A DNA stretch of 64,000 nucleotides from Odontesthes bonariensis (GCF_027942865.1 NC_134528.1:10995086-11059085), one strand, 5' to 3'; positions 20,873 through 33,099 are shown, counted from the stretch's first letter. Notes: a model not told the origin generated them from the letters alone. Numbers and translations are program-made.

Positions 20873-23800
20873 GTAAGTGACTCACTTCTGTTTGTTTGTT
20901 TTGTAGCATATGAACTAATCCTTTAATTTAGGCTATAAAGCTGCTTGATTGCGGTAAAACTGATGACAGTTATTTGGAATGTTCTATATATAACACAAAT
21001 TTCTGCTTAATTTGAAAACATAAAGAACTGAGGGAATCTTTAAAGTCTGAATAAAGCAGAAATGAATATGCGTTCTGAGTTTGTGTAAAAGTTTATCCTA
21101 ATAAACTGAGCAGAGCTGTCTGCTAAAGACGCTGAATGGCAGATCTCAGGGCAGCTCAATGAGCCACAATAACAACACTAACGGGAAAGATTTATTTTAA
21201 TTAAACTGCTTAGATGTTAAATCCCAATGCACACGGCACATATTAAATATATTGTTCGCTTTCCAGCTGTGGATTTAGATATGAACCGTGTCACTTAGAC
21301 TTTTTTGGGAATCTCCTGCCAACCATGCGGCTGAGCCGTCGCCACCATGAGCGCAGCAGCAGCAGAGGGAGAGTCAGCCACGCTGGAGTAAACTGTAGCC
21401 GTGGTGCATCGGTTTATCTCATCTGTCTCTGGATTAAAGAGGAGGCGAAGTGCTGAAAATTATGCTCAACTCTCCATCCATGTGGCTCATCAGCACAGCA
21501 TCCATCAACTCTTGCAGCCTTAATCCTCTGTGAAGCCATGTTGGTTTCTACAAACACATACAGCCCATAATTATGGAAGCCCAGAGCGGACGTGGTACAT
21601 TTTAAACTTTCTTTTGATGGTTTTCGAGATCACGAGATGACTATCTTTTCTTGAATGCTCAGGATCAGTTTCTCAGTGTTCTTAAAGATGAACTGAAACG
21701 AATGTTCATCTATCATTCAAATGAAATTTTTGTCTTTTTCTAAAACCATCAATCCAACTTGAACTAAATTTTCCGGGCATAACTTGTTAAAACGGCCATT
21801 TAAAAGTGTGAATTATGTGGCCTTTGGTGCGAAATTGGCCACATGACCGTGACGTCATAGGGTTGACTCCCTTATTTGCTAGTATGGCTGGCTGCGATAA
21901 TAACATACATTTGATGGACTTATATCTCATAAAGGAAACTAAATTCTGATACAAACATCAGCAGGTCGAAAGAACACACCTCTAACATTATGTGGAAAAA
22001 CTTTCGTTGAATTTAAGCCACACAAATCGATTTAATATCTATATTGTAGAGGCTCTCTGCACCTCCCGTATGGGTAATGGCAATGAAAGTTACCATTTTT
22101 GGTACAGGATCGGCGGGCACAAAACAGCCATCGCTCCTACTACACGCTGATTATTATTAAGATGTTATCAATCAAATGACACAATAGTTTATGTTTGCTG
22201 TGGTAAACTGGAAAAGATTTGAACATGCCGGATTCGCAGATATGGCATTCTGCTGCGCTGTCTTTGACACGTTGAAACCTAACGAAGGGGCACTTTGAAA
22301 TCCAGCCACTTAAAAAAAAACGTATGTGATAATAACATGGTTTTAATGTAAGCTTAATAAACAATGGCGTGGATTAACGGGTCGGAGATCCTCCAGTGCG
22401 CGGCCCCATCTGCGGATCCTCACGGGTCGGCGGCAGGGAGATGGGCACCCGGCCTCGGCCCGACTGACAGCAGCCATCGGTAAGAGTAATCCTCTGAGCC
22501 TCGGATGTCGTAGCCGGCGCAATCACCGGAGAGACCAGACAGCAGATGGCGAGCGTTGTTGGTGGAGGGCAAAGCCAGGTGGGCTTTCAGCCGGCATATT
22601 ACTCCACCTCTCTTTCCACGTCTTCTGCGACGGCTGTTGCGTGGCAACCGACCAGGTAGATGCCATAGGTAAGAGGGTACAGACGCCAAAACAGGTGGCG
22701 GTGGCTTTGTCTCATCGTTGACGTGATCGATATTATGTCCACAGAATCTCTGATTTTCAAGAGACTCAGGCGATCATGCATCAGTAGTGATGAAAACGAT
22801 AAAAAACGATAAAAACATGACAAAACACAAAAAAAGCTAGCAGAGGTAGACGGCCAGCCACTCACAACGTCGCCAAATTCTAGCTGGATATGTGTGTAGA
22901 CCGAAGTGCAGACCGAGCAGTCCCCTGCTTCCGAGCAGCAAACACCGTAACAGGTGCAGCTATCGGCAGGCGGCAGCAGGCAGTGATACGATCCACCGTA
23001 CTCTTGTCTTTGCCTTCTCCTTGTCAGCCTCAGTTCCAGTATTTTTTAGTTTGGGAAACATGTGCAGAGAGATGCCTTCAGTGAAGCTGCTATTTTTGCA
23101 ACTAACACCATTTGGCCCTCCAGCAACACAATATTTTCCACCGTGCTTTGATGTCTTAGCCATAGACGCCGCCATTACAGTTAGACTACTAGAACTTCTG
23201 TCAACCCTATGACGTCACGCATAAAAAAAATGAATTCGCACAAAAAGACAAAATGTGGCTCCTTTTGAGCCCGTTTTAACACGACTTCCCGGATAAATTA
23301 TTATCCAGACAATATCTCATTTTAATCGCAAGGCTTGGAACCTTTAGAATCAGCAGCAAAAACTGTGAAATTCCAACAATTAAAATTCGTTTCATAAGTC
23401 CTTTAAAGCCTTTCCAAGAACGGACTCAAGCTGAAAATGTCATATTTTGGAGAACCCGACATAGATCAACGCATCAGATTTTACTTCTATCGAGGTCTAA
23501 CAGGCTGAAATTGCAATTTGTTTGTCTTGTAGCGATAACTTTTATATCAGCCCGCGTCATTTAAGGAGACGGCCGGCTCGACTGCAGCTCAACAGGCGTT
23601 TACACCTCAGTGATCCTGCTGATATAGTCGACTTCATCAGTGACCAGCTGAGGGGACCAGGCAAAAACCATCGGTAAATTAACTCGTTATCCCGAGAAAA
23701 CCATCAAAAAGAAGTTTATACGTACCACGTCCGCTCTGGGCTTCCGTACATAATAACCTGGGTGTAGGATTACTTTGACCCTGTTTTTGCAGGAGCACCG

Positions 23801-24277
23801 GTCCAACATCCACACGGTTTCCTCTTAAACTGGGAGGGGGTCCTTTCCGTGCTCAGTCAGCTGCTCCAACTTTTAAACAACCTTTCCATGGATGTGGTAA
23901 CTCGTCATGGCAGATATTAAAAGTTTGAGGATAAATCGCTGAAGCATCACCGTTAAGCCGGCGTAGATGAATCCTTAAAAATCAATGTTTTGCCGAAAAA
24001 AGTTTGGTCATTAATCTAAAGAACAAGTAGACGATATCATAGGAGCTGCAACAACGCATTGTAGAAAGAAAGCTGCGCTCCTCAAAGCTTCATGCAAGAT
24101 ATTTGGCTTTCGCACAAAATTGGGTTAGTTGTGTGAAAGATAACAGCGGTGGTTGGGATCAGCTTAGAACGCGGCTTCTATATAAGCTGCCCTTGTTGAA
24201 CAGTCTGTGTTAAAAAGTGATAGAATTGGCCTTTTATTCATGGTGGTTTTACCACACTACACAGTGTTATCTTTCTC

Positions 24278-24318
<41 letters not shown>

Positions 24319-27300
24319 TCTTCATTGTAATCTCTCTGTGCTGCATGATCCAAAACCTTTTAAATTCTCATAATTAGTTTTCTCAGAACAAGTCATTTTG
24401 CCCCAATAATCTTTTCAGGCACGCTGTGGTTGTGTTAGGAGCAGCTGAAAATAATCCATCACTGCAGTTGTTTCTGATGATGCATTAATTCAATAATCCT
24501 TAAGAGGCAACTGAAGGGATCTTAGAGGAAATTGGCAGTGAGCCACTCATATTAGGTTGAGAGCTGACAGTTCTGCAGGATCATTGATCCCGTTGTTTCC
24601 AACGGAATACATATTTCATGTTATAGTGTGCGTCAGACTTTATATTCTTCATCTTTGCTTATTAAACCTGTGAAATTTCTAGGTAAACATTGGTGTTTCC
24701 ATCACTCAAGCCCAGCGACAGTATAATAAGCTCACAAAATGTTCACTTTTATTTCTAATTCAAACTGTATTTTAAATTTCTTCACCACAGTTTTTTAATT
24801 TTTTTGGTGAAAGATTATTTCGCTCAATTATCCAACCCTAAAATGGAGGGATTAATTATGAAGTTAAAACCACTTTTACTGAGGATGGGTCTAATTCCTG
24901 CATAGATTACAGGGTCAATATAGCTGTAAAGAAAGGCTGAGACTGTTGTGTAGGTTTTCTGTCTTTTTAGTCGGCTTTTCATTCACTTCCAGCTTTATCT
25001 TTAAATTGATTACATTCACCCTTCACATTTCCTGTTTCCTCTTCTCATTTTATGTGTTTAGTTGATAAACTCTGTTCTGTTCCTGCCACATACACCTTAT
25101 TGCCATTAGTCTTTACCCTCATTGCATGGATTTATCTTCCCCTGATTTCAGTCATCTCTTGCTAAATTGTCTGTGTTCCTTAGTAACTAGCTTTCCTGCC
25201 TATTCCTCTCTTTTTTTTTTTTTCTTTTTTTTTGCCAGTAGGTTTTTGGCCTCTGTTTGTTTCTGCCATTTCATTGCTGAATGCTCCTGGATTGTCAACC
25301 ATTGATTGTTTACTGGACTTCTATCTGTTTGTTTGTTCGTTTCATGGACTGATAATTTGTGAATGACACGAGTCTGTCTGAAGTAACTTATTTGCTTTTT
25401 GAATTTTACGTGCTGTGTTCTGCTTGGATCCTCATTCTTGGACCCCCATCACAGTGCATGTTACTTTTACATTTACGTATGTACTAATATGTTACAGCAC
25501 TATATATACGTATATACTACCTGGAGTCCCAGCACAGACATCCCAAGCCATGGTACATTGCAACAAAAGTGGAATACAAAATTAAGGAGCAAACAGAAAC
25601 AAACTGCACATACAGAAAGAATAATTTCACTCAACGATGTGAATATAAACAACTAAGTGCTCTGAAGCCATTCAAAATCCCCAGTCTTTCCAGTGTTCTG
25701 TCCAGCATCGTATATGTCGCCCTTCAATTGACAGAGCTGACTGAGATGCTGTTTTAATTATTATCATACATTAACCTATTCTGTTATTTCCGTTGATTTA
25801 ATGACTTTCCAGTGACTCACAGTTGTTTTCAATGTATGTTTGTGATTCAGTGTTACCTGAAGATGTCCAGCAGCTGTCTGGGTTCAAAGAAGTGGTTTCC
25901 TGGAGTTCGAATCTGGACCAACAGGACCCAGAACTCCTCCACATGAAGGAAGAAGACAAAGAACTCTGGAGCAGTCAGGAGGGAGAGCAGCTCAATGGCC
26001 AGAAAGAGGCTGGTATCAACAGGTTTCTGTTCACTGCTGTTACTGTGAATAATGAAGATGATGAAAAGAAACCTCAGTCCTCACCGCTTCATCAAATCAA
26101 AATTGAAGATGGCACAGATATACAGCCTCACACCAGCATCTCATCCAAACAGATGAAAACAGAAGCTGATGAAGAGAACCGTGGAGGACCAGAACCAGCT
26201 GAGAGGTTGCATCTAAATTGTCATTTAGAACTTAATACTATTGTAAATACTTCAGACACCTCTGAGACTGAGGTCAGTGATGATGAGTATTGGCAGAGAT
26301 CTTCTTACACTGAACCTGAAACTGATGACAGAGACCCTGATTGGTGGGCAAGTGAGTTGGGTGTAAATCATGACGTTGGATCTAACACTGACAAAAAGTC
26401 ATTCAGCTGTTCTGAGTGTGGTAAGCTGTTTACCTCCAAGTATTGTTTTGATAGACACTGGCACGTCCACGCAGGGGAAAAAACATTAAGCTGTGTTGAT
26501 TATGGTAAAAAATTTACACACAAATCAAATCTAATGAAACATATAAATGTTCACACAGAAAAAAAAACAATTGGCTGTGATGTCTGTGGTAAAAGATTTA
26601 AAAATAAGTCACATCTGAAGACACACACAAATCTCCACTCAGAAGAAAAACCATTTGGCTGTGACATTTGTTTTAAACGCTTTAATCAAAACACGAATCT
26701 TAAGGCACATATGAGAGTCCATACAGGTGAGAAACCATTTGGTTGTGATCAGTGTGGCAAAAGATTTTGTGATCAAGGAAATTTTTCACGCCACATGCGA
26801 ATCCATAGAAGCGAGAAATCATTTAAATGCGATGTCTGCGGTAAAAGTTTTCACCAAAAAACTAATTTTGAGGCACACCTGACAGTCCACACAGGACAGA
26901 AACTGTTTGGCTGTGATGAGTGTGGTAAAAGTTTTAAAACTAGGTCACATTTGAAGAGACACGTGAAGCTCCACACAGAGGAAAAACCTTTTGGCTGTGA
27001 CATTTGCGGTAAAAGATTTAATCAAAACACAAATCTTAAGGCGCACATGAGAATCCACACAGGTGAGAAACCATTTGGCTGTGATGAGTGTAGTAAAAGA
27101 TTCAACCATAGGTCACATCTTAAGATGCATAAGAGAGTTCACACTGGAGAGAAACCATTTGGTTGTGATGTTTGTGATAAAAGATTTAATCGAAACACAA
27201 CTCTTAAAACACACATGTTAGTTCACACTGGAGATAAACCATTTGTTTGTGATGTTTGTGGTAAAAGATTTAAACGCAATGAATATCTTAAGTTACACAT

Positions 27301-28003
27301 GGGAGTCCACACAGGAGACAAACCTTTTGCTTGTTTTGATTGTGATAAAAGATTTAAAAATAAGTCGCATCTTAAGACACACATGAACATCCATCCAGGG
27401 GACAAACCATTTGACTGCGACCTTTGTGGTAAAAGTTTTAATCAAAACTCAAATCTTATGGCACACATGAAGCTCCATACAGGAGAGAAAACATTTTGCT
27501 GTGATGTTTGTGGTAAAACATTTAATCAAAACACAAATCTCACAGCACACATGAGAGTCCACACAGGTGAAAAACCATTTGGCTGTGATGAATGTGGTAA
27601 AAGATTTTGTGATCAGAGAAACTTTTCACGCCACATGAGAACCCATAGCAGAGAGAAACCATTAAAATGTGATGACTGTGGTAAAAATTTTTTCCAAAAA
27701 ACTAATTTTAAGACGCACATGAGAGTTCACACAGGAGAGAAGCCGTTTAGCTGCGACAAGTGTGGTAAAAGATTTAAGACCGGGTCACATTTAAAGAGAC
27801 ACATTAAATTGCACTCAGAAGAGAAACTATTTGACTGTGATGTTTGTGGTAAAAGATTCAGCCAAAACGTATATCTTAAAGAACACATCAGAGTCCACAC
27901 GGGTGAGAAACCATTTGGTTGTGATGAGTGTGGTAAAAAAATTTGTGATCGTAGAAATTTTTCCCGACATGCGAGAGTCCATAGCAGAGAAACAAATATT
28001 TAA
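20758..28003 (+). CDS. C2H2 zinc-finger protein B (19 fingers)
   Basis: Predicted nuclear DNA-binding regulator. Coding segments are 20758-20872 (starts MPRRRSLQPVD) and 25851-28003 (acceptor gtgattcag); the split codon A|TG gives Met39 then LPEDVQQL, total 755 residues. Residues 40-220 are acidic with psi-K-x-E sites (HMKEE, QIKIE, QMKTE). Nineteen C2H2 fingers run from about residue 225 to the end; finger 2 is degenerate (CVDY instead of C-x2-C). Several linkers deviate from TGEKP (TEEKP, TGDKP, SREKP, RSEKS). Fingers 3-7 resemble 12 and 14-17, indicating internal duplication. The array is AT-rich in codon use. Paralogue of gene C. The intron before the last exon (5 kb) carries a 2.2-kb foldback element. 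DNA target unknown. Confidence 0.88.
20873..21565. other. Intronic sequence of ZNF B, no recognised feature
   Basis: Non-coding; nothing recognised. Confidence 0.4.
21572..23748. mobile_element. 2.2-kb foldback DNA transposon, non-autonomous
   Basis: The left terminus TATGGAAGCCCAGAGCGGAC is mirrored on the right as GTCCGCTCTGGGCTTCCGTA. A 6-bp direct repeat CATAAT flanks both (21566-21571, 23749-23754). Inverted similarity continues inward for some 300 bp or more (ttgatggttttc; tgacgtcatagggttgac against gtcaaccctatgacgtca). No transposase is recognisable in the interior. A piece at 22885-22995 matches the core of the T2-like MITEs. Superfamily unassigned. Confidence 0.8.
23755..25850. other. 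Intronic sequence of ZNF B, mostly unrecognised
   Basis: Contains a (TA)n microsatellite at about 24282-24316 and a poly(T) tract near 25208-25232. Otherwise nothing recognised. Confidence 0.5.
24282..24316. repeat. (TA)n microsatellite
   Basis: About 17 uninterrupted TA dinucleotides. Confidence 0.95.
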
Positions 28004-28275
28004 TTGTGTAAAAGGTTTAACCAAAAGGTGTCAGACATGAAAATCCTTCAAGAAATAACACTGTTGTAGAGTCTGATATAAAACATTTATCTGGCAGGAA
28101 AAACTTAACAAGTTAGGATCGAGCTCATGCAGTTATAAAAGTTTTTCTGCAGTTGACCTGTCGTGTAAATACAAGCGTCTTTTTAAATCAGTTCGGTCTG
28201 TTAAAATGGTTGTTTGAGCTTTTACTTATCGGTAAAACTAAAATCACGGTGCATTACCTGAACACAACATACATC

Positions 28276-28281
28276 AATAAA
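28276..28281 (+). terminator. Candidate poly(A) signal of ZNF B
   Basis: AATAAA 273 bp after the stop codon, the first canonical hexamer downstream. Confidence 0.5.
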
Positions 28282-28432
28282 AGCTGCTCAGTTTGTGCTG
28301 ACAGTGTCTAAACAGATTGTTACTAAAGTCTGATGAAGATGAAGGTTAAACCAAAAGCAGAAAATATTAAATGACTAATCATTTCATATAAACACCAGCT
28401 CATTCATGTGCAGATTAGTTTGAATCAGTGCA

Positions 28433-28560
28433 GTGTTTCCCGCAGCGCATTATAGTTAAGGCGGCCGCCTTAGCAAACTCGCACTGCCGCCTTTCCAACG
28501 TTCCCCCCCCAAAAAAAAAAGTTTATTATTTATTTATTTTTATTTATTTTTTTAAACCGA
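28433..28560 (+). mobile_element. hAT-like end fragment
   Basis: Starts cagtgtttcccgcag, the usual first bases of a hAT family common in vertebrates, followed by ggcggccgcctta. No matching right end was found nearby, so only one end survives. Confidence 0.45.
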
Positions 28561-28779
28561 AGTAATAATGCTTTGCCAGGCTCAGACATTAAAAAACAGC
28601 ATTGATAACATTGAATTGCGACACCTACTGGTTGTTAATGTAAATAGTTGGTCGGTTTTTTTTGTGAAAATGCTGGGTTTGGACATCAAAATTTCAAAAT
28701 GTTGTGGCTGGGCAGTGGTAACAGATGGAGCCTAACAGTAAATTAGAGAAATGTTGTGGATGACCCAAAGTTTATTTTG

Positions 28780-29280
28780 GGAGTAAATGTCCCCACCTAA
28801 TTTGCATATTATGACGTCATATGGTGGTGGCCATTTTGAATTTATAATGAAAGATCTAAAATTTCCAATACATTTGAATAAATGATTACATATATTTTAC
28901 AATATTTTCCCCCTACCATCACTAATTATGTTGTACACATACAGTAGGATTGGGAAAACAATACATTGTAAACTAGCAATGCATATTGTAACTAATATAG
29001 TGCACAAGCAATGGTCGGTGGGTCTTTTGACTGTCAGCATAAAAATCTCATGAGACTGTGAGATGACATTGTTGATATTGAGTGTGACTGAAGATGAAGC
29101 AAACATTTATAATGATCCACTGTTTATGTCTTGAGTAAATTTACACATCTGATTTGAATACTGTGATGTTATAGGGTGATGGCCATATTGAATTTTGAAA
29201 ATATTTTGCATAAATGTTGAAGTTATTTCAACATTTCCCCGCCCACTAAATGCAATGTTCCACACTTACTCTATACTCGG
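28780..29280. repeat. Degenerate 0.35-kb direct repeat
   Basis: gagtaaatgtccccacc ... atggtggtggccattttgaat (from 28780) recurs as gagtaaatttacacatc ... agggtgatggccatattgaat (from 29132), spacing about 352 bp, with many mismatches. It may belong to the neighbouring piggyBac relic. Confidence 0.6.
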
Positions 29281-29389
29281 ACAAAATCAGAAAAAAAGTG
29301 AACATAATGTAGAACTACAACTAGAACTAGAACTATTTACATGAATAACCACAACTGTAACTGTAACTATAACTAGCCTATGTATAGTG

Positions 29390-30034
29390 TCATATGGAAA
29401 CATGCATGTAAGGGTCTGTAAGAGTGTGTGTTTTTTTGTTTTTGTTTTCTTTACTGACGCTTGCTCCGCATGGAGCAGGGGCTGCGTGATGGCCACCTCT
29501 CCCTCTCCCTCCCCTACTAGTCTTGCGCACTGCCTGGCTCTCGCGGGTGAAAGAAGTATCATCCCTGACACGACTACTCCCTCGAGTCATTCTCTGACCC
29601 CATTTACCTCTTCCACCCGCCCCAACATTTCCTCCACTCATTTCGCCATCACCCTGCAAACCCTCCCCATGAGCAGGCACAGCGTGGCCGGTGCGGTAAA
29701 ACGACCCAACGCCAAGACTTTCACCAGCCCGGTTTTCGCTGCGTGCAGTGCTACCACCACGTCCCCCAACTTCCCCATGAACACCAGAACTATCACCACC
29801 ATTTGTATTTGGGCCAACTTCAATTTTGATGACCGCAAAAGGGTCGGGGGTGTTTGGTTGTGCTTGTGCAACACGTATCTCAGCCACAGACTCTGCCTCT
29901 GCCACAGGCGAGCCGGGAGAACTCGGATCACTGAACGAAATATCATCCTCTGAAGGCATATATTCCGCTTCAGAATCGGGATCTGCAAACAGTAAGCCTA
30001 TAACATCAGCTCTGGACATGTTTCGCTTTGCCAT
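29390..30034 (-). pseudogene. piggyBac transposase-like N-terminal fragment
   Basis: From Met at 30034 the frame begins MAKRNMSRADVIGLL, then an acidic serine-rich segment (DPDSEAEYMPSEDDISFSD), and runs 214 residues into glycine/arginine-rich sequence. An acidic low-complexity N-terminus is usual for PGBD-type transposases. The DDD catalytic core is absent: the frame ends before any conserved block. Identity rests mainly on the TTAA-flanked terminus next to it, so this is tentative. The longer 280-residue frame starts in the terminal region and is not preferred. Confidence 0.45.
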
Positions 30035-30306
30035 TTTACCGTAATCTGCACAATATAAACTATAAACCGCTAGCTCATCAAACTTTGCTACCTCTGTTAG
30101 CTCCGCTAAAATCCCACACGTTTCAGTGAGATTTCCTCGAATAAAATACATTGGACATATGTTATTCTGAGTTAGGAATGAAGTAGAACAGGTCTGCCCC
30201 CAGTGGAATGGAGTTTGAACAACATTTAACACTCTACATCACACAACAGGCATTTTAATTCAGTATCGCGTCCTGTCGCAATTTTGCGACCACGGCATTA
30301 AAAGGG
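29390..30306 (-). mobile_element. piggyBac-like transposon, 5' part only
   Basis: The right edge abuts TTAA (30307-30310) and, read on the minus strand, begins CCCTTTTAATGCCG, then a short palindrome tcgcaattttgcga. TTAA plus CCCTTT fits piggyBac. A coding start follows (see next entry). The opposite terminus was not found, so the element is truncated. Confidence 0.6.
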
Positions 30307-30769
30307 TTAATAATGTAAATAAAAAAAGTGTTACAGCTCTTAAACAGCTTTGTTATTGCTCTAACAGCCCCTGTCCCATTCCAAGGCTTTAATGACACTG
30401 GAAGTAATAAAATTAAAAGTAATGTCAATGATAGGCTATTGGCTGTGGTACTACTTTAAACGGGACACATTCTATCTATTATTAACACAAGTCACACCTC
30501 CTGTTTTTCCAATAATCCAAAGTATCTGTAGCTTGACTGTATTTTGTTGCCAATGAACTATTTAAAAAAAAATGACAAGAAGCACTTTTAGCTGGGAAGA
30601 TTACTTTTGTTCTCCTTGTCTGAACTAATGTAGATGTTTTGGGGGTTTTTTTTGGACAGTTTGAAGTCAAGATCTAAAAATATTGAAACCGGATAAAGCA
30701 TTCTAAATTATTTTTCGAGCATCTCAGTTTGGTCATCGAGGTTTGTGTCATATAAGATAGAATGTTCGT

Positions 30770-31640
30770 AGATAAACATGAACAATATTGCTACCTGCAA
30801 ATAAAGGACTATTATGAGAAGGAGATAAAAACTGACACTGATAACGAAGTTGTTGAGGTATTCAGGAGAGCTTATGAAGGTAAAAAATGCAGAGTAATCT
30901 CAGTCCTATATAGAAGTTTAATGTCATGCAGAAAGTCTTCCTCTTTTTATATCAAAGAAAAATGGGAAAAGGAATTGCAAGAACAAATAACTGAGGAAGA
31001 GTGGTTTAATATTTGTAAAACCCAGTGCACGTCCACCAGCTCCAGGATCAGGAGAGAATTCAACTGGAAGAATATGGTCAGATTTTTTTAAAACTCCAAA
31101 GATTAGGAGAGGAGTGGTGTCTGCTCAACAGCCATGCTGGAGAGCATGTGGTCACATGGATGCTGACCATACACACATATTCTGGTCCTGCCAAAAGTTA
31201 AAAGGATACTGGGACAAACTATGGAGGGGTTTACAAAAAATAATAGGATATGAGATACCAAAAATGTGTAAAATACTCTACTTGGGTAATATAACACGAG
31301 ACATAATACAAAGAGAGGATGAGTATCTTGTTAAAGTGCTGTTATCAGCCAGTAAAAAAACAATTACGAGAATGTGGTATAAAGTAGACCCACCGACCGA
31401 GGAGCAGTGGATGTGCACTGTGGAAGAGATTTTTGTAATGGAGAAAATCGCACACAAACTGAGACTACAAGAGGCGCAATTTGATGATAAATGTGAAAAA
31501 TGGACTGACTATAGAGGACGAGAAGAGGACACCACAATTGCCACTGGACAATAAGGACATTGATATAAGGATGATTGTATGTTGTGTCCTGACACTGTAA
31601 TTGTTGAAAGAAAAATTAATAAAGAATAAGTTAAAAAAAA
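30770..31640 (+). mobile_element. 5'-truncated L1/Tx1-like LINE with target-site duplication
   Basis: Plus frames at 30762-31091 and 31114-31554 encode the C-terminal part of an L1-type ORF2 protein: EKWEKELQ and EEEWFNI, then CWRACGH...HTHIFWSC (the cysteine/histidine motif) and YWDKLW. A frameshift separates the two. The 3' end has aataaagaat and an A-run. The 15-16-bp target duplication aagatagaatgttcgt flanks it at 30754-30769 and 31639-31654, perfect. Endonuclease and reverse-transcriptase domains are missing. Confidence 0.88.
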
Positions 31641-31864
31641 GATAGAATGTTCGTTGTATTTTGTTCCAGTGCTTATCTGTTGATGTTATTAAATGCACTC
31701 TTTAATAAAAAAAAAAAGAATTGCTTATTATTTGTAAATTGTGCTGTCTAAACTGAAATTTAACCTTTTAAATCAAAATTAGCTTTTTAAGCAAGATTAA
31801 TGTGCGCATGTTCTATAAATATGTCAAATTTAACGCGTTAAAGGATATATATATCTATAGATGT

Positions 31865-31914
31865 GTGTGTATATATATATATATATATATTTACAATTAA
31901 ACAATTTTGACAGC

Positions 31915-31949
<35 letters not shown>
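31865..31949. repeat. Two (TA)n microsatellites
   Basis: TA runs at about 31870-31890 and 31919-31949, separated by aattaaacaattttgacag. Confidence 0.9.
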
Positions 31950-31951
<2 letters not shown>

Positions 31952-32328
31952 CAGAACGATTAATATCTCTACACCAGCCTACATTTCCTGTAGCCACCAG
32001 GGGCCTCATGTACAAAGACTTGCGTGGATTTCCTACTGAAACATGGCGTACGATCAAACCCAAATGCCCTCCAATGTACAAAAATATCCGGATGTATGAA
32101 TCTGTGCACACGCATCAATCCAAGCACATTTTGTTTGTACATCCCAATCAACGTGGAATTGAGCCCACATGTCAGAGCACCCGACTCCTCCCTGTCCACT
32201 CCCCTACTTAAATATGCTAATCATATTTAAATGAGCCCTGCACCTGCGATTCCCCTCTCTGCACGATCAGAAAATAAAGAAAAAAGAATTAATAAGACGG
32301 TAAAAAGAAGAACTTCACGGAAAGCGAG

Positions 32329-32515
32329 ATGTCGGTGCTACTTTCTGAAGTGGAGGCCCGCAAAAATGTGCTCTTTGGCACGCTGTCCTCCCATAAGCAG
32401 CAAACGTAAGATGAGTGGGTGGGAGAGCCTATGCAAAGTTGTCAATGCTATGGGGTCAGAGAAGCGCACACAAGCAGAGGTGAAGAAGCGGAGGTTGGCT
32501 GCCGACTCTGTTTGA
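32329..32515 (+). pseudogene. Harbinger Myb-like (NAIF1-type) DNA-binding protein, broken
   Basis: ATG at 32329 reads SEVEARKNVLFGTLSS, then hits a stop. After a frameshift the reading WESLCKVVNAMGSEKRTQAE continues toward VKK. These match the trihelix/Myb-SANT domain of the accessory protein that Harbinger elements encode to bring transposase into the nucleus. Only about 60 residues remain. Confidence 0.75.
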
Positions 32516-33099
32516 ACAGAGAGTCGGCGCAACTATGGGTGACACTGCTCTCTCTGGGGTGGTGGGAGCACACGTGGGTGACTCTGATTACCTCCAAGGT
32601 AAATACCGATGTTTTTGTGTAACTCACAACAATGTGTTTCTACAGTAACGTGCAGAAGTGCGTCGGGGAAAAGGTGAGGCTGATTAAGACATTTCACACT
32701 TTACGCACGGGGTTATTAACATTTGCCCACAGAGACGATCAGGGGCTTGTTAGAAAGATCTTAAGCTGAAGTTTAACCAGCAAAAAACAGCAAGAAACTA
32801 ACTTTAACCATGACTAATCATGATGCTGTGAAGACGGGATAGAAATTGGGGGTGCACATACTCAATGCACGTCACGGGGAGTAATATTAGGACAATTACA
32901 CAAAAAAGTTACTCACCAAGAAGCCAACCATCACGCACAGTGCCAGCTTGTAGTCTGTTCCCAACAATGCTGTTACTCAGAATGTATGAATGGTGCGTTG
33001 AACCAGGCCACCTCGCCACAATGTTGGTTAATTGTATTTACCCATCACATATGATCTGTACATTGATTGAATGAAAATGTTTCCTGTTAACATACAAAT

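Noticed and set aside
25823-26400. KRAB or SCAN domain in the ZNF N-termini
   Set aside because: None of the KRAB (DVAVYFS-like) or SCAN leucine-rich patterns is present; the region is acidic and fish-specific in style.
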